Assembly (NCBI GenBank): GCA_949318235.1
Contig: OX439136.1
Location: 3,964,193-4,028,192 of the forward strand
Length of the DNA stretch: 64,000 nt
Direction of reading: 5' to 3'
From: Ecdyonurus torrentis
Taxonomy: Eukaryota; Arthropoda; Insecta; Ephemeroptera; Heptageniidae
Positions within the stretch are counted from its first letter, which is position 1. Every line of letters begins with the position of its first letter. Below the pieces are notes generated by a model. The model was not told the origin of the DNA. It saw only the letters and a list, made by a program, of their open reading frames with translations, and ran no database searches. This document shows positions 12,351 to 29,010 of this stretch, in pieces. Both the position numbers and the translations under genes were made by a program.

Positions 12351-13100
12351 CGCTGTATATTGTAAACATAAGTACATCAATTTTCAAGTTAGGATCAAAG
12401 TATTCGGATAAAGTATACCTATTATTCTAATATATAATTTTTTTTAAGGTTTTAATTAATTTGTCATTATATAAATTTGTAAGTACACGTAAAATAATTA
12501 CTATACTAATGGCAGGTATATGAACCTGTATTTTGCAATAGATACACTTGAATTTGGAACTGGTAGTTGTAACACTATACAATACCACTTAATATAAGTG
12601 AGTCACACATTTATTGTTGCACAGTGCACCTGCATTAGGTATTATTGTAGTATAATAATACCTGTGTTCTAGCTTATATGTCTACCTATTACATTGTTAG
12701 TATTGTTTTTTTTTGCATGTATTTATAGGTGTGAGATTTTAACAATGTGGGCGATAGGTCGACTTTTTGAACAATCACCTAAAAAGGTGTACCTGTTTGT
12801 TATTATACAAATAATCGATTGTTGGACTTTCAAATGACCTTGAAGGATTCGTAAATTCTCCGGACTTTATGGTAGACTATATTATATTTAAAAATATATA
12901 CAAAAAAAAAAAAGAAAAAAAAATAGTAATTGTAGAATAGAAAATAATTATTTTTGATTATCAATAGACTTTATAGCGAATATAGTTACTATAATAAATA
13001 GAATGCCATGCGCAATGAAGGCTCCTCCCTCAATAAATTTTATTGGTGCTCCAGGAAAACTGTAAATGTAAACACGATGCCATAATATATGGTTTAAAAG
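12351..13100. other. AT-rich non-coding stretch
   Basis: No exon seen. At 13005-13055 there is a short motif block (ATGCGCAATGAAGGCTCCTCCC...ATTTTATTGG) that recurs in similar form at about 31147, 37575 and 41935; see findings. Confidence 0.4.
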
Positions 13101-13106
13101 CTTTAT

Positions 13107-13114
13107 GGTATTAA

Positions 13115-13149
<35 letters not shown>

Positions 13150-13600
13150 AGAATCGTCTTTATTAAAAAAATGCATAGAAAAAAAATACAAATTTTTGAA
13201 AGGGCGAGGTTTAAGCCTGACAATATGTCTGGCCCACTCTTACACCTAACCCCAACAGAAATAATATAATATCTTTAAAAAAATAATAGTAATAAAAAAA
13301 AAATAGTAATGAAGAATAAAAAAAAATTATAATAAAAGGGGGGAAAAAAGTACTACAAGCGAAGCTGTTTGGCATTCAGATATGTGCGCCTATAATCACT
13401 TTTAAATGTTGATAATGTCTTAGAACTTCTTAATCTACATGGCAGAGTATTCCAAAGACGAGCTCATGTTAATGTGAAAGAATTTTTATATGGCATAAGG
13501 TTATATGAGGGAAGTTTTAATGTGTAATTTTTGCCAGACCTTGTATTACGACCATGTGAATCAGCTAACGTGATAAAACGTCATGATAACGTGATAACGT
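13107..13600 (-). pseudogene. CR1/L2-like non-LTR retrotransposon 3' remnant
   Basis: On the minus strand the sequence reads, in one frame, 'DSHGRNTRSGKNYTLKLP', then 'YNLMPYKNSFT', then 'LWNTLPCRLRSSKTLSTFK', ending 'SDYRRTYLNAKQLRL'. This is the standard C-terminus of CR1/L2-group reverse transcriptases (the xLWNxLPxxLR.s.s...FK motif). One in-frame TGA sits just before 'ARLWN'. Downstream is a ~200-bp 3' UTR ending AATAAAGACGATT followed by a (TTTA)n tail at 13107-13150. It is 5'-truncated and dead. Related 3' ends occur at 26956-26985 and 38206-38330. Confidence 0.85.
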
Positions 13601-13668
13601 GATATTACAATAGGTATATTATATTATTACATCATTTTGTATAGCTTTTTACAAGATAATATCTACTG

Positions 13669-14402
13669 TACAGTGTGGACTTAAAATAAAAGATTACCAT
13701 TCAAACTTGAGCTATTTTTGCGCGCCACAAAATATTATGAGTAAACGAGAGATCTCACTTTTTATGTAAATATTTTTGAGATGTTTGTCACGAAGTTCGA
13801 AAAATAAAGACAAAGATTGACGAAGGAGAGTGATCAGCACGAACAGATTCTCCACCAAGCCAAAAAATCTTCATGCCGCTCGTCCACTACCTTCACTTGC
13901 TAGACTCAACCTGTCTCTTAATTTTTTTATTTTTTTATTTTTTTCTATATATTTGATACTGTTAAATATAGGCATATAGCTTTGTTATTTTAATGATTTA
14001 AAAGATAAATGTTATATAGGGGTAAAAGTTAATTATTTATTTATTCGTTTATTTAAAAAATAAATATATTTAAAAAAAATATATATTTAAAAAATAAAAT
14101 AAAAACAGAGATAAGAAAAGAGAGACAGTGGCAGAGATAGAGAGTAGCGAACGAAAGACAGGTTGAGTTGGGCAGCACGAGGATTGTTTGACTTGCTGGA
14201 GAAGCAGCTCGAGCTCATCATCTGAGCGCGTGACTTCTTCTTCTCTTCTTCGTAAACTTCGTATGCTTTTTCCAAACTTCTTGACAAATATCTCAAATTA
14301 TTAACATAAAAAGTGAGATCTCTCGTTTACTTACAATATTTTGTGGCACGCAAAAATAGCTCAAGTTTGAATGGTAATCTTTTAATTTCAGTCCACTGTA
14401 CA
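13669..14402. mobile_element. Tc1/mariner-like fold-back MITE
   Basis: Inverted arms of ~130 bp: the left end TACAGTGTGGACTTAAAATAAAAG matches the reverse complement of the right end (TACAGTGGACTGAAATTAAAAG). TA at the tips fits a TA target site. The interior contains a second short inverted pair (AACCTGTCTCTT / AAGACAGGTTGAG). No transposase frame is present. A TA array follows immediately. Confidence 0.8.
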
Positions 14403-14416
14403 TCTGAATATTATAT

Positions 14417-15043
<627 letters not shown>

Positions 15044-15092
<49 letters not shown>
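15044..15092. repeat. (TA)n microsatellite
   Basis: TA array directly abutting the hAT-like element; probably the other half of the array at 14418-14515. Another short TA tract is at 15258-15292 inside dispersed repeat A copy 2. Confidence 0.9.
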
Positions 15093-15098
<6 letters not shown>

Positions 15099-15164
15099 TG
15101 TATATGCATCTCTAATAAGAAATATTTAGGTAATAGTTTGTAAAGATGTAAAAATGTAGCTAAG

Positions 15165-15257
15165 TAGCATTCACGCCATAAGTGAGCACTAAAACAGCGG
15201 GCATGGAAAAGTGACACATTTTGGCAGTTTAAAAATACATCGAAATATTTTTGAGAG

Positions 15258-15294
<37 letters not shown>

Positions 15295-15405
15295 AACATA
15301 TATTTTTGAATCAGGTTTTTTAAGTATGCTATAAAAGTAATATAAAAAATGTAAGTAATTTTCCAAGAAAAATGTCCAAAAACTACGCTTGTTCTATATA
15401 TTGAA
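15165..15405 (+). repeat. Dispersed repeat A, copy 2
   Basis: Matches 221-447 (CCATAAGTGAGC, TTTTTGAGAGCA, ATTTTCCAAG.AAAAT..CCAAAAACTAC, TTGTTCTAT) but is split by a 35-base TA tract at the point where copy 1 continues uninterrupted. Confidence 0.6.
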
Positions 15406-15585
15406 CAAGTTGTTCTGCTGTTGGGTGCATTATTAAATTTGTTTCATTCTAACTGCAGTAACTTTTTTTAGCAAAAAATTGGCTTAAAAATTATTACGTT
15501 ATGCTAAAATATACTGGTAAATTCTAGTTTATATAAATGTATATATAACATATAGATATGTAGGTTTTCACGGTTCGATAAATGG

Positions 15586-15793
15586 AGTGAGACATTGCTA
15601 GTGTCGTAGGCTATAACGGAATAACCGTTGTTGCGGGTGTTGTTGTTGTTCTGTTTACGACGTTTTGCGTCCGACGTTGGGCGCCTGAAGATGCACCCAA
15701 CGTCGGACGTGAAACGTCGTGAACAGAAGAAGAACAACACCCGCCACGGTTATCCCGTTAGAGCATACGACACTAGCAATGTCTCACCCTGTA
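15586..15793. mobile_element. Fold-back element with CGTCGGACG core
   Basis: The left arm (GAGTGAGACATTGCTAGTG...AACAACAA..ACGTTTTGCGTCCGACGTTGGG) and right arm (CCCAACGTCGGACGTGAAACGTCG...CACTAGCAATGTCTCAC) are inverted copies with small differences, centred near 15690. About 208 bp in all; no coding content. Confidence 0.8.
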
Positions 15794-16280
15794 TATAAAA
15801 TTTAATAATATAATTTATAAATACCTTTATTGTTGGGTCCTATTTCTCGTGACGGTTTGTGTGTAATGCAGTCTGAACTCACACTCATCGTTGTATACTT
15901 TTTATACATGTACAAAATTAAATTAATTTACTCTTTACGATGTAATACAAAAACTAAATTCTCAACTAAATATACAATTCTCATTGGCAAGTGCTTTGAC
16001 ACATATTTTTTTCACATAACGCTTGTTTTTATATATTATTATTATTAATTTAACATTTTGTGTAAGAGTAACATACTATAAAAATATTTTAAACTCTTAC
16101 TTTTGTTAAATAAAGAGAATAAAAATCAATAATAGAAGAAGAAATTCGACATTTTTCTCGATTATTTTTTACAATAGCCCCTGGATCTATAGGCAACAAT
16201 GTTGGCACACCTGATGTTCAGGTTGCATATCTTTCATATTTCCAGGGGATTTCCAAATTGAATATAATAGAACATTATTT
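15794..16280. other. AT-rich non-coding stretch
   Basis: No exon seen. A small CCCCTGGA/TCCAGGGG inverted pair (about 16178-16250) may be a degenerate ~80-bp element. Confidence 0.35.
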
Positions 16281-16420
16281 CGCTTTACTCAGAAATACAC
16301 ATTATACATACAAATTCATACAGAGCTGCGATCCTCTCAACTGAATTGGTTAAAGAGTCTTGTACTTAAACCCAAACTCTGTATAAATTTGTATAATGTG
16401 TATTTCTGAATAAAGCCAAA
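16281..16420. mobile_element. Short fold-back element
   Basis: CGCTTTACTCAGAAATACAC at the left and GTGTATTTCTGAATAAAG at the right are inverted; the pairing continues through ATTATACATACAAATT / AATTTGTATAATG. About 50-bp arms around an ~40-bp loop. Confidence 0.7.
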
Positions 16421-16620
16421 TCTGAATTGAATTGATTTGAACATTATTTAAATGTTTACAAATATATATTTTAAATGATTTTATACAAATATATTTATTT
16501 AAAAGTTGTTTACCTAAAACAAAGTAATAGTAATATAAATTATGAAGTTCATGTGACGAATTGAAATTGACACATCAAAGGAAGTTTAATAATAGTAAAG
16601 CACTAACGCTATACAGAAGG

Positions 16621-16780
<160 letters not shown>

Positions 16781-16935
16781 TCTCCCTCTCCCTCTCCCTC
16801 CAAACCCTAAAATGTATTCATGAATTTGCCGATCCCTCACTTGTGTTAAAACCATGTTAAATCACGTCACTTTTTTTACTACTGATTTGTATTGCAGTTT
16901 CTGTTTATTTTCTGGTTTATTAACAGAATATAACG

Positions 16936-17308
16936 TACAGTATTTTTTTAAAAAATGGGACACAAAGGATTTTACGTATTTTACCGCACTAATACGAGTC
17001 GATGAATAACAATAAGAGAGGTGTTCACTGAGGCACTTTTCCACCTTTTACTTGACTTTTATCGTTTTGATGATCCAATTGGTCAAGACAGGGAACGAGT
17101 CGTCCAAGCGATGAGTAAACATCATGCAAACAAGAGAGAAGGAATAATGGGTGGGCGAGCATATTTTGGTTTGTTTTGATAAAAGTCAAGTAAAAGGCGG
17201 AGAAGTGCAGCAGTGAATACCTCTGTTGATGTTATTCATCGACTAGTATTGGCATGGTAAAAATAATAAAATCCTTTGTGTCCCATTTCTTATAAAATAT
17301 ACAGTACA
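16936..17308. mobile_element. Fold-back element (arms ~135 bp)
   Basis: The left arm (AATGGGACACAAAGGATTTTA ... GTGTTCACTGAGGCACTTTTCCACC ... CTTGACTTTTATC) is the reverse complement, with small changes, of the right arm (GATAAAAGTCAAG ... GGCGGAGAAGTGCAGCAGTGAATAC ... AAATCCTTTGTGTCCCATT). The spacer of ~100 bp has no coding content. Confidence 0.85.
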
Positions 17309-17941
17309 TTTAAATTTATCGTGAATGTTAGAAAAATTTTATTAGTCCCTTATTTGCTTGATTTTTAAATGATATTATATTTAATACATTTCAACGCTAT
17401 TGTGCTTGGTTAAAATAGAGCAAGATGGGGAGTATGAGGGTAAAAGGGGAGGAGAATTTAGATAGCATTGGAGGTATCGGGGTAGAAAATAGAAGGGTTA
17501 ACCATACTGGTAATTTCATTACTTTATTTAATTTCACAAAATACAATACAGCTACCATGTATTTTATAATATTAGCCAAGCTAACAAAATATTTTATTAT
17601 ACATTATTATATATTGATAAACATGAAATTTTTTTTTTTTAAATTTATTTTGATTTTATGTTCAAACAAATGATGAAAGTAATGTAATCATATTAATAAT
17701 AATAGAAATACGTGTGTTATTAATAAGTAAAAGTATTTTTTATAATATGTATTTAAAAATTAATATGAAGTAATTCCAATATAGGATTATTTCTCATAAA
17801 CAAATTTTTTATTTTTTCATAGAAATTTTATAATTTCAGGTGTTTGAATATTTATTAATTAATGATAAAAAATGCATTATAAAACGTACATAACTCCGTG
17901 GCCAACAGTTTGCCTTTAAATATATATATATAATATATATA
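17309..17941. other. AT-rich non-coding stretch
   Basis: No supported gene; the short overlapping frames at 17397-17673 lie on opposite strands and show no family signal. Confidence 0.4.
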
Positions 17942-18025
17942 TATTGACCCATGTAGGCAGTTCATAGCAACATTATACTGTACAAGTATGTTACAATAAG
18001 AATTGGTCTTGTCAAGCTGAAATTA
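17942..18025 (-). repeat. Dispersed repeat B 3' end, inverted copy
   Basis: Minus-strand match to the 28083-28200 block (AACATACTTGTACAG...GAACTGCCTACATGGGTCAATA), just beside a short TA tract. Confidence 0.5.
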
Positions 18026-18117
18026 GAAGAACAAAAATACAATAATTATACAGTAATACATAAACACTGAATTCAATAATACAAAACAAAAATAAAACAA
18101 AAGCAACAACACTTATC

Positions 18118-18450
18118 TTAAGGGAGTAGGTGACCGAGTTCGGCCATTAGATTCAAACTTTTACCGTCAAAAAAATCTGAAATTTTACACAATGGTACTT
18201 CAGCTTGAGACAATTTCAAATATATAAAAAAAATTTGGCGGGTCACCGTGCAAATTAATTTTATATGATTTTTTAAAAGTTTAAGCCCATAAGGCCCAAT
18301 TTCAATAATTTTTTCTTTTTTTTGGGACGGTTAAACATCTTGACATTTTTATCGCGGCTAGGTGTGACCCTTAGCTACACATTGACACCAAAATTAGACC
18401 CAAAACACATCTAGTTTTTGAGATATAAGGTCGGTAACCTACTCCCTCAA
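18118..18450. mobile_element. TTAA MITE family C, copy 2
   Basis: Reverse orientation relative to copy 1 at 8234. Left end TTAAGGGAGTAGGTGACC, right end GGTAACCTACTCCCTCAA. Shares 'gcggctaggtgtgaccttagctacacattgacacc'-type interior text. The right target site has drifted to TCAA. Confidence 0.85.
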
Positions 18451-18899
18451 CTTCATTATTATGAGATTTTGTTGAACATCACTATTGCAGTAAAAAAAAA
18501 AAAGCTACGTAGGAGTGGAAGGTGTACAATAAATCATCAATATCACACACTTTACAATCATTATTAAAATACATGTATGATCCAACATGATCCTTTTTAA
18601 TTTTTTTTTTTTTTTTTTTTAGTAAATTAGCCTTGAATTTCACTCCATCAATTAAAAGTTTCATATACTGTATATTTATGCATAAATCATCATTGAAAAT
18701 TTTATAAATAAAACTACGTCATCAACTGTTTTATGATGTAAATTTAGCACGAAAGAAACACTGTTTTTATTATTCAATTTATAATGATTTAAATTATTAT
18801 TATTTTTTTTTTGCTGTACGTTTATTTTTTGAGTTTACCATGATTACATTTTTTTATAATACTAATGTCACCCAGTAAAAAAATACACAAAACTGCGTC

Positions 18900-19075
<176 letters not shown>

Positions 19076-19639
19076 TATAATAATATACTATAATACTATA
19101 ATATAATACTATATACTATATATTAAACCATCTCATCCAATTAGATTTTATTTATTGTATATTTTATATTCAATTTTTTATTATATATATGAACCGTGTA
19201 GTTTACTTCTTCTTTCTATAGCACTTGCATAAAATTATTTAAGTCCATTAAGTAATCGGTGTATGATTACTTTTGGGAAGAATATGGTATTGGTTAATAT
19301 ATTAATTTTAACAACACTACAATAACTGCGAGAATTAAATATAAAACAAAACGTTACGTAAACATACAAAAACAATAATACAAAAACAGATAAAAATGAT
19401 TAAGAAGAAGCAGGAAATATGGAATTTAAATTAAATTCATATAAGAAATAAAAATAATAAAATAAAATTCTAGTGAGCTAAAAAAACTAAAATATTTAAA
19501 ACTGTTTAAATAAGACTGACATAATATGAGCGTTATCAGATCAAGCATCACGCGCGGGTTAAGCAAATATTAATAAAGTGATATTCATTATCATTTAAAC
19601 CATGTAGAAATAATAATAATAGCAGGGCATTTAATTTTT

Positions 19640-19976
19640 TTAAGGCAGGAAATCAGGCACTGCGGGATTTGACTAAAAAATTGTAAAGAAAGAAAAATCT
19701 GAAATTTTGCACAGTGATACATTAAGATATGGTATCTTCAGAAATGTAAAAAATTTGAGGGGTCACCATGCTAGATTTTAAATTACGATTTTTTGAAGTT
19801 TTAGTCCCATAAGAGCTCATGTTAATTTCAATAATTATTTTTTCTCTTAACTGATGATCAAGGTTCTGAAAATGTTATCATAGGTAGCTGTTACTGTTAA
19901 CTTTCATTTGGCATCATAAAGTTTCAATTTTTTTTTTAAAATTTTGAAATACAAGACATCTATATAAAACCCTTAA
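19640..19976 (-). mobile_element. TTAA MITE family E, copy 1
   Basis: Reverse orientation. TTAAGGCAGGAAATCAGGCA at the left and ...CCCTTAA at the right; the interior matches 23825-24164, 30272-30617 and 33150-33496 (for example ACTTTATGATGCCA and AAAATTTCAGATTTTT words in the shared orientation). It lies just past the 3' end of the 74-aa gene. Confidence 0.85.
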
Positions 19977-20079
19977 GGATATAAAATATTTTAGAACACT
20001 CATGTATAATAAAGATTCTGCGATTTACCAATAAAGTTCACAAAGTATATGTGGATGAAGCTTCTTTTTTAGAAAGAAC

Positions 20080-20378
20080 TTATTTTGTAAATTTTGTACG
20101 ATACCTGCAAAAAAAATAAAATAATAAGAATGACCAATTATAATATATTTTGCTTAAATCTTTTGGCACTAATATATATATATATATATATATATCGCGA
20201 TGTTTACCTGTCAAAGTGAACGAACTACACTTTACAAATTTCACTGAAAATGAACGATCTGCGTTTGGCGCTTCTACGCGTTTTAACATGATAACCAGAT
20301 GGGGAACTTGGAATTTATAAAGAACGGTAATTTTTCACAAAATTTGTACAGTGACGTTCGTTCACTTCAACGGGTAAG

Positions 20379-20468
<90 letters not shown>

Positions 20469-20990
20469 GCCAAGCCAATAATACGTTCAAACATTTTATT
20501 TGTATACTTACTGGTAATAAAGAAAATAACAATATCCACAAATGAAAGTTAAATAAATTCCAGTAACCAGGAAGTAGGCCAGTTTTTCTTTGAATGATTT
20601 TCTGCAAACAAATTAAAATACAAATTGAAAAAACCTAAGTAAGGTTCGTAATTATTTAAAATATACATATAATAATATATTTAAAATTCACTGTAAATAT
20701 ACAAAAAAAAAAATGCTTGCAATTACAAGTACATATTTTCTGTGAATATTAACTTGCAAAAGGTAACAATACTGTACAGGTAACAATGTAATTTAATCTA
20801 GGACAGCTATTATCTAGACAAGTTGAACCAAACTTTCCTTATGATTTTTTTTCTAAATAATATTTTACAATTTTACTTACTTTTTCCAGTAGGTGTTATC
20901 AAGTTGCCATTCTTCTACTTGAACTGAAACATCATTTCGACCCTTACCAAGTATTTTTACTCTAGTTTCTTTCACTTCCAAAGATGACAT
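20080..20990 (-). CDS. Three-exon gene for a 74-aa single-pass membrane protein
   Basis: Exons on the minus strand: 20881-20990, 20512-20601 and 20080-20104 (110, 90 and 25 nt; phases 2 and 2; 75 codons with the stop). Donors are AAAAA|GTAAGT and ACCA|GTAAGT; acceptors are TTTGCAG|A and TTTTTTGCAG|G. The start is ATG in 'MSSLEVKETRVKILG'. Residues about 1-40 are hydrophilic and end in a Lys-rich cluster ('NTYWKKKSFKEK'); residues about 44-66 ('LAYFLVTGIYLTFICGYCY') are one hydrophobic, aromatic-rich membrane span; a short basic tail 'YRTKFTK' follows. No signal peptide. I do not recognise the family; small integral membrane proteins of mitochondria or ER have this shape. The second intron carries a fold-back element and a TA array. 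The gene is divergent from the 59-aa gene at 23230. Confidence 0.75.
20193..20385. repeat. Fold-back element in intron 2 of the 74-aa gene
   Basis: GCGATGTTTACCTGTCAAAGTGAACGAAC at the left pairs with GTTCGTTCACTTCAACGGGTAAGCATCG at the right, and the pairing continues over ACACTTTACAAATTTC / AAATTTGTACAGTG. TA arrays (20169-20195 and 20386-20463) flank it on both sides, as if it had inserted into a TA array. Confidence 0.75.
20386..20463. repeat. (TA)n microsatellite
   Basis: About 78 bases of TA in the second intron of the 74-aa gene. Confidence 0.95.
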
Positions 20991-21296
20991 AGCTCCACCA
21001 CTCTGTTACACTCAATAAATGCATTTTACTCTAGTGCATTCATTTGCATTCTATACTAGCAAAACATTATTGAGAACTCGGAGTTTGCGTAAATTATGAT
21101 TTCTCTTTATACACGTACATATAGAGACTAAACAACCTTGAATCTATTCACTGACATTTTAAATCGAAAAAAATATGCAAAACATTAATAAAAACTTATT
21201 AATAATCTATTAAAATATCAGCATTATTTATCTATAACAAATGTACGAAATTAGCCAGCAACTACATATAGTTTTAAACCCTAAACCTTAAGATGC

Positions 21297-21299
<3 letters not shown>

Positions 21300-21351
<52 letters not shown>
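21300..21351. repeat. Poly-T run
   Basis: About 51 consecutive T; possibly the tail of an inverted retroposed sequence, but nothing recognisable is attached. Confidence 0.9.
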
Positions 21352-21353
<2 letters not shown>

Positions 21354-21738
21354 AAAAGCAAAGCAAATTTTTTCAGTGTTCAGTGAATTAAAAAAATTAT
21401 ATCATTGGATTTAATGACAATAATTACTTCAAATTTAATTTAGTAACTATATCGTGCACTTATGACTTATGTATGCAAAAAAACATTATGTTTAATTGCA
21501 TGCAAAAAAAGTAGTGTTTCTTTTAAAAAATAATTAATAAAGTTATATTTCTGCCATAAGATTTTCGTTTTCTTTAATGCAAAAATTGCAGGTAGTTCAG
21601 TTCTGGTCCGTGGTTAAATAAAATTAAATGTTTCATTATATCGATGACTTCTAACGGATAGTATAGCTGTATTATGTATTGTTTTAATAATTAATATGGA
21701 CCACAATATTGGATTTATTAGATTCCCTTTTTATTGAA

Positions 21739-23076
21739 CCCAGACAGCACCTGATGGGATAATACTCGTGTATTTACCAACCATACGTCTATTATACGTC
21801 TAAATTTGGGATACCTCATTACACGTTTATTGGTATGCATCTTTTACACGTCGAATACTCGTGAAATAGTGTTCGTTGATTATGCGTTTATTAAGCTACG
21901 TTTATTACACGTGTATTTGTAAACCATATTTCCACGTTTACGTTTACACCAATTTTATACGTGTAATAAGCGTTGACCTGTCGACGTAGAATACACGATG
22001 CCAGACAATCGTTTATTACACGTGTATTTGTAAACCAAATTTCCACGTTTACGTATACACTAATTTTATACGTGTAATAAGCGTTGATCTGTCAACGTAG
22101 AATACACGATGCCTGATAATCGTTTATTCAACGTGTATTTGTAAATCAATAAATTTCAACCTTAAAATTTCCACCAATTTTAAACGTGTAATAAGCGTTG
22201 ATCTCTCGACGTAGAATATACGATGCCAGATAATCGTTTATTACATGTGTATTTGTAAACCATAAATCCTACCAATACAATATACGTGTTTATGCGGATA
22301 ATGTAAATAAAGTAGTGGGAGATATCTCGCGAACAAGTCACTACATGTTTGCCTCGTATACCTTCCACTTTTCTACCCTTTACGGTATTTATGCTGGTTT
22401 TTGCTTGCTATCCCAGTGTCTCGCTGTTAGTATGCTGCAGGACGGCAGTTAAACACGACCACTTCCAGTGTGCTATATGTGTTCCTAAATTGTTAAAATA
22501 ATAAAATTGTGCGCAGAATTGCAAAAAAGAACTTACGTGTAAATTTTGTTTTCAATAATAATTTATATTATATTAAACTTCAAATTATTTTGAGTGTTTA
22601 ATGTATTTTTCCCCTATATTTCCACCTCATTAATTATTATTCCTTTGTTTCTTTTTATTTTCCAATTTTCACTATTTTGATAGGTAGGATGATAAATATT
22701 GTAAATGATAACAAACGTATGATTCTACAGCTTATAAAACTACGGGAAATAAACATGAATTAACGAGGTATGTACAGTATATTTTTAGCTGAACGTGTAT
22801 ACTTTATATGTTTATCATTGGCGTATTTTATATGTTGACCGTTGGACATATAATATACGGCGATGGTAAACTTATAATATTCGTATATGATAGACGGATA
22901 TTAAACGACTACAGTAGGGTAGTTCAAAATTCGACGTATATTATCCGTGTTATAGATATATATTATCCGTAATATCGCTGACATTGAGCTGGCGAATACA
23001 CCAAATATCCACCATAAATCTACGATACGAAATACACGTGTAATATACGTGTAATACCCAATTTGTGCTGTCTGGG
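21739..23076. mobile_element. Non-autonomous DNA element rich in ACACGTGT words
   Basis: 12-bp perfect terminal inverted repeats CCCAGACAGCAC / GTGCTGTCTGGG. The left third holds four tandem units of about 113 bp (starting near 21899, 22012, 22121 and 22232) with TTACACGTGTATTTGTAAACC and TACGTGTAATAAGCGTTGA. Many copies of ACACGTGT, TACGTGTAATA and ATATACG occur at both ends, with a plain middle (22480-22740). The only frame above 60 codons is a repeat shadow. It sits in the intergenic space between the two divergent small genes. Superfamily not assigned: the flanking bases show no clear target-site duplication. Confidence 0.8.
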
Positions 23077-23111
23077 AAGAGTGTCAAATAATCAAGGTGT
23101 ATATAAAAAAG

Positions 23112-23125
23112 TTACGCGTGCGCAT
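23112..23125 (+). promoter_or_regulatory. NRF1-like palindromic site upstream of the 59-aa gene
   Basis: GTTACGCGTGCGCATA contains a GCGTGCGCA core close to the known NRF1 consensus, about 105 bp before the ATG at 23230. Distance and sequence fit a promoter element; no TATA box was assigned. Inference only. Confidence 0.3.
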
Positions 23126-23229
23126 ATTGAGGTAGGTAGTCGTTTTGTGATGCTCAAAAATAATTTACTATTATTTGTGTTTTGCATACATACATAGAAG
23201 AGAACTTTTAGTTTATTGTCGTAATACTA

Positions 23230-27117
<3,888 letters not shown>

Positions 27118-28082
27118 ACTGTTTGATTTGATTTATTTGTATTTATCGTCACGTGTTTTTCCCGTGGAAAAATGTAAATATGTATATTTATATTTAAGCA
27201 AATCTCATTTTGTGTAAAATTGTTTATTTATGTATTTAATTATTGACTAGTGTAATTTTTGAGTAATTTACAAATCTTGGGTCATTTATATTCCAAAAAT
27301 TTACTGTTATGCATATGTGTTGATTTTTTTTCTTCTTTTTGCCTGAAATAATTCTGTGTAAAATAATGTGAAATCAATTATTGTAAACGTCTTTAAATGA
27401 ATCTGCTAAATTTAATGAAATTCATTAAGTTTGAAGAACTGATAAAGAGCTCCGGTATTATTGAGCTGTAAATATTTATAAATATGTTAATATTTTATTT
27501 TTACTAATTTTGCTAATTTACTTAATTTTTTTTTAATTCAAAAAGAATATTATCATGTTAGATCCTATTTTAATAATGATAGTATTGATAGTAGATCGGA
27601 TGATATTGATGTTTTAATGTACACATCCCACTCCAACTTACAATTGGCTTATTTTACCAATAGTTATTTTTAACACAATCTCCTAATTCTGAAGTTAATA
27701 GCTGCTGTCTACTAATTACTTTTTTTTTTTTTTTTGTTGAATTTGGTGCTTATGTATTACTGTATAATAGACAACTTGCATACCGTTTTTTTATGGTCTT
27801 AAAAAATTCAGCCGTTAAAAAAAATTGTCCAGTTGCTGCAAACTCGTTCGAACGATTTCAACAATTAAAAAAACAAAAGAAACACGAACCGTCTTTCGGC
27901 ATAATGGCCACCGTCTTTACTTCCAAAAAAGTTTTGAATTTAAAAAATTACTTTAATTATGAAGGAGCATTTTTTTAAAAGTTTTATATACACTAATATT
28001 ATTCATTTTGCCTAAAGAATTTTTTAAAACTATAAAAAAAGGCATGGAAGTTGTCTATTATTGTATTCTGTAGTTTGACAAG
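27118..28082. other. 3' flank of the 59-aa gene and AT-rich DNA
   Basis: No further exon was supported. A 61-codon plus-strand frame at 27793-27978 starts with ATG and has mixed composition ('CPVAANSFERFQQLKKQ'), but has no recognisable domain; it is listed here as a possibility only. Confidence 0.35.
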
Positions 28083-28200
28083 AGCAGTGCTTGTTATAAC
28101 ATGTAAATGTTATTATGAACTGCCTGGGTCAATAAAAATATTTCTATTTCTATTACTGATATGTTTAGATTAAAATTAGAAAATTTGGATGAGACAAATA
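28083..28200 (+). repeat. Dispersed repeat B 3' end
   Basis: TGCTTGTTATAACATGTAAATG..., TGAACTGCCTGGGTCAATAAAAATATTTCTATTTC. The AATAAAAATATTTCTATTC-type tail looks like a retroposon 3' end. Related copies lie at about 590-660, 11880-11990 (inverted), 17942-18025 (inverted) and 41625-41698. Confidence 0.6.
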
Positions 28201-28223
28201 TCGTGTAATAAAGCATTATAATG

Positions 28224-28455
28224 ATATGATATTTCTGTAAACTACCCATGTCTAAGATATATTATGATATTTCTGTAAACTACCCATGTCTAATAAATAT
28301 TATGATATTTCTGTAAACTACCCATGTCTAATAAATATTATGATATTTCTGTAAACTACCCATGTCTAATAAATATTATGATATTTCTGTAAACTACCCA
28401 TGTCTAATAAATATTATGATATTTCTGTAAACTACCCATGTCTAATAAATATTAT
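28224..28455. repeat. 38-bp tandem repeat, six copies
   Basis: Six head-to-tail units containing GATATTTCTGTAAACTACC then CATGTCTAATAAATATTAT; the first unit carries TAAGATATATT instead of TAATAAATATT. Units are almost identical, so the expansion is recent. There are no spacers, so it is not a CRISPR-like array. Confidence 0.95.
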
Positions 28456-29010
28456 ACAAAAATAAATTTTAATGTTTGATATACGAACATGTAAAACTAT
28501 AAATGCCTTTCCAGTCAATTCAAATGTTTAATAGTTCAACGAATAAGTGTAGTTTTTAATTCAATGAGGAAGTCTAAACACATTTAACCACTATATTTGA
28601 ATGATCCAGAAGACTATCTAAATTCATATATAAACAAATAACGTCACGGTCGGTAAAAGGGTTGAGAGTTGAATTTGTTTTTACTTCTTTTTTTTTTTTT
28701 TTTTTTTCAGACATTTTTTAAAGGTAATGTCCTATGCTAAGTTTATCTACTACTCTTTTAATATTTATTGGCGTATTCAAACATAGGGGTTAATTTCGTG
28801 TAGACTTCCTCATTACATATAAAAAAAAAAAGAAAAAAAAAGTTTTAATTTGGAAGTGAACTGACACGAAACTGAACCATTAATAATTTGGTCGAGATCT
28901 ATTTAATGTTAATAGCAAGATACTTTGTAGAATCTTGTTAATACTTATAATTTATAATATGAGAGTAACTTGATATATTACTAATAATAATGATTAATAG
29001 TAAATATTTC
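28456..29010. other. AT-rich non-coding stretch
   Basis: Nothing coding seen; only T-rich and A-rich runs. Confidence 0.4.

Noticed and set aside
21739..23076. Possible centromeric or telomeric satellite because of the tandem 113-bp units
   Set aside because: Only four units, enclosed by transposon-type inverted ends.
28224..28455. CRISPR-like array
   Set aside because: Units are contiguous with no unique spacers, and the host is eukaryotic.
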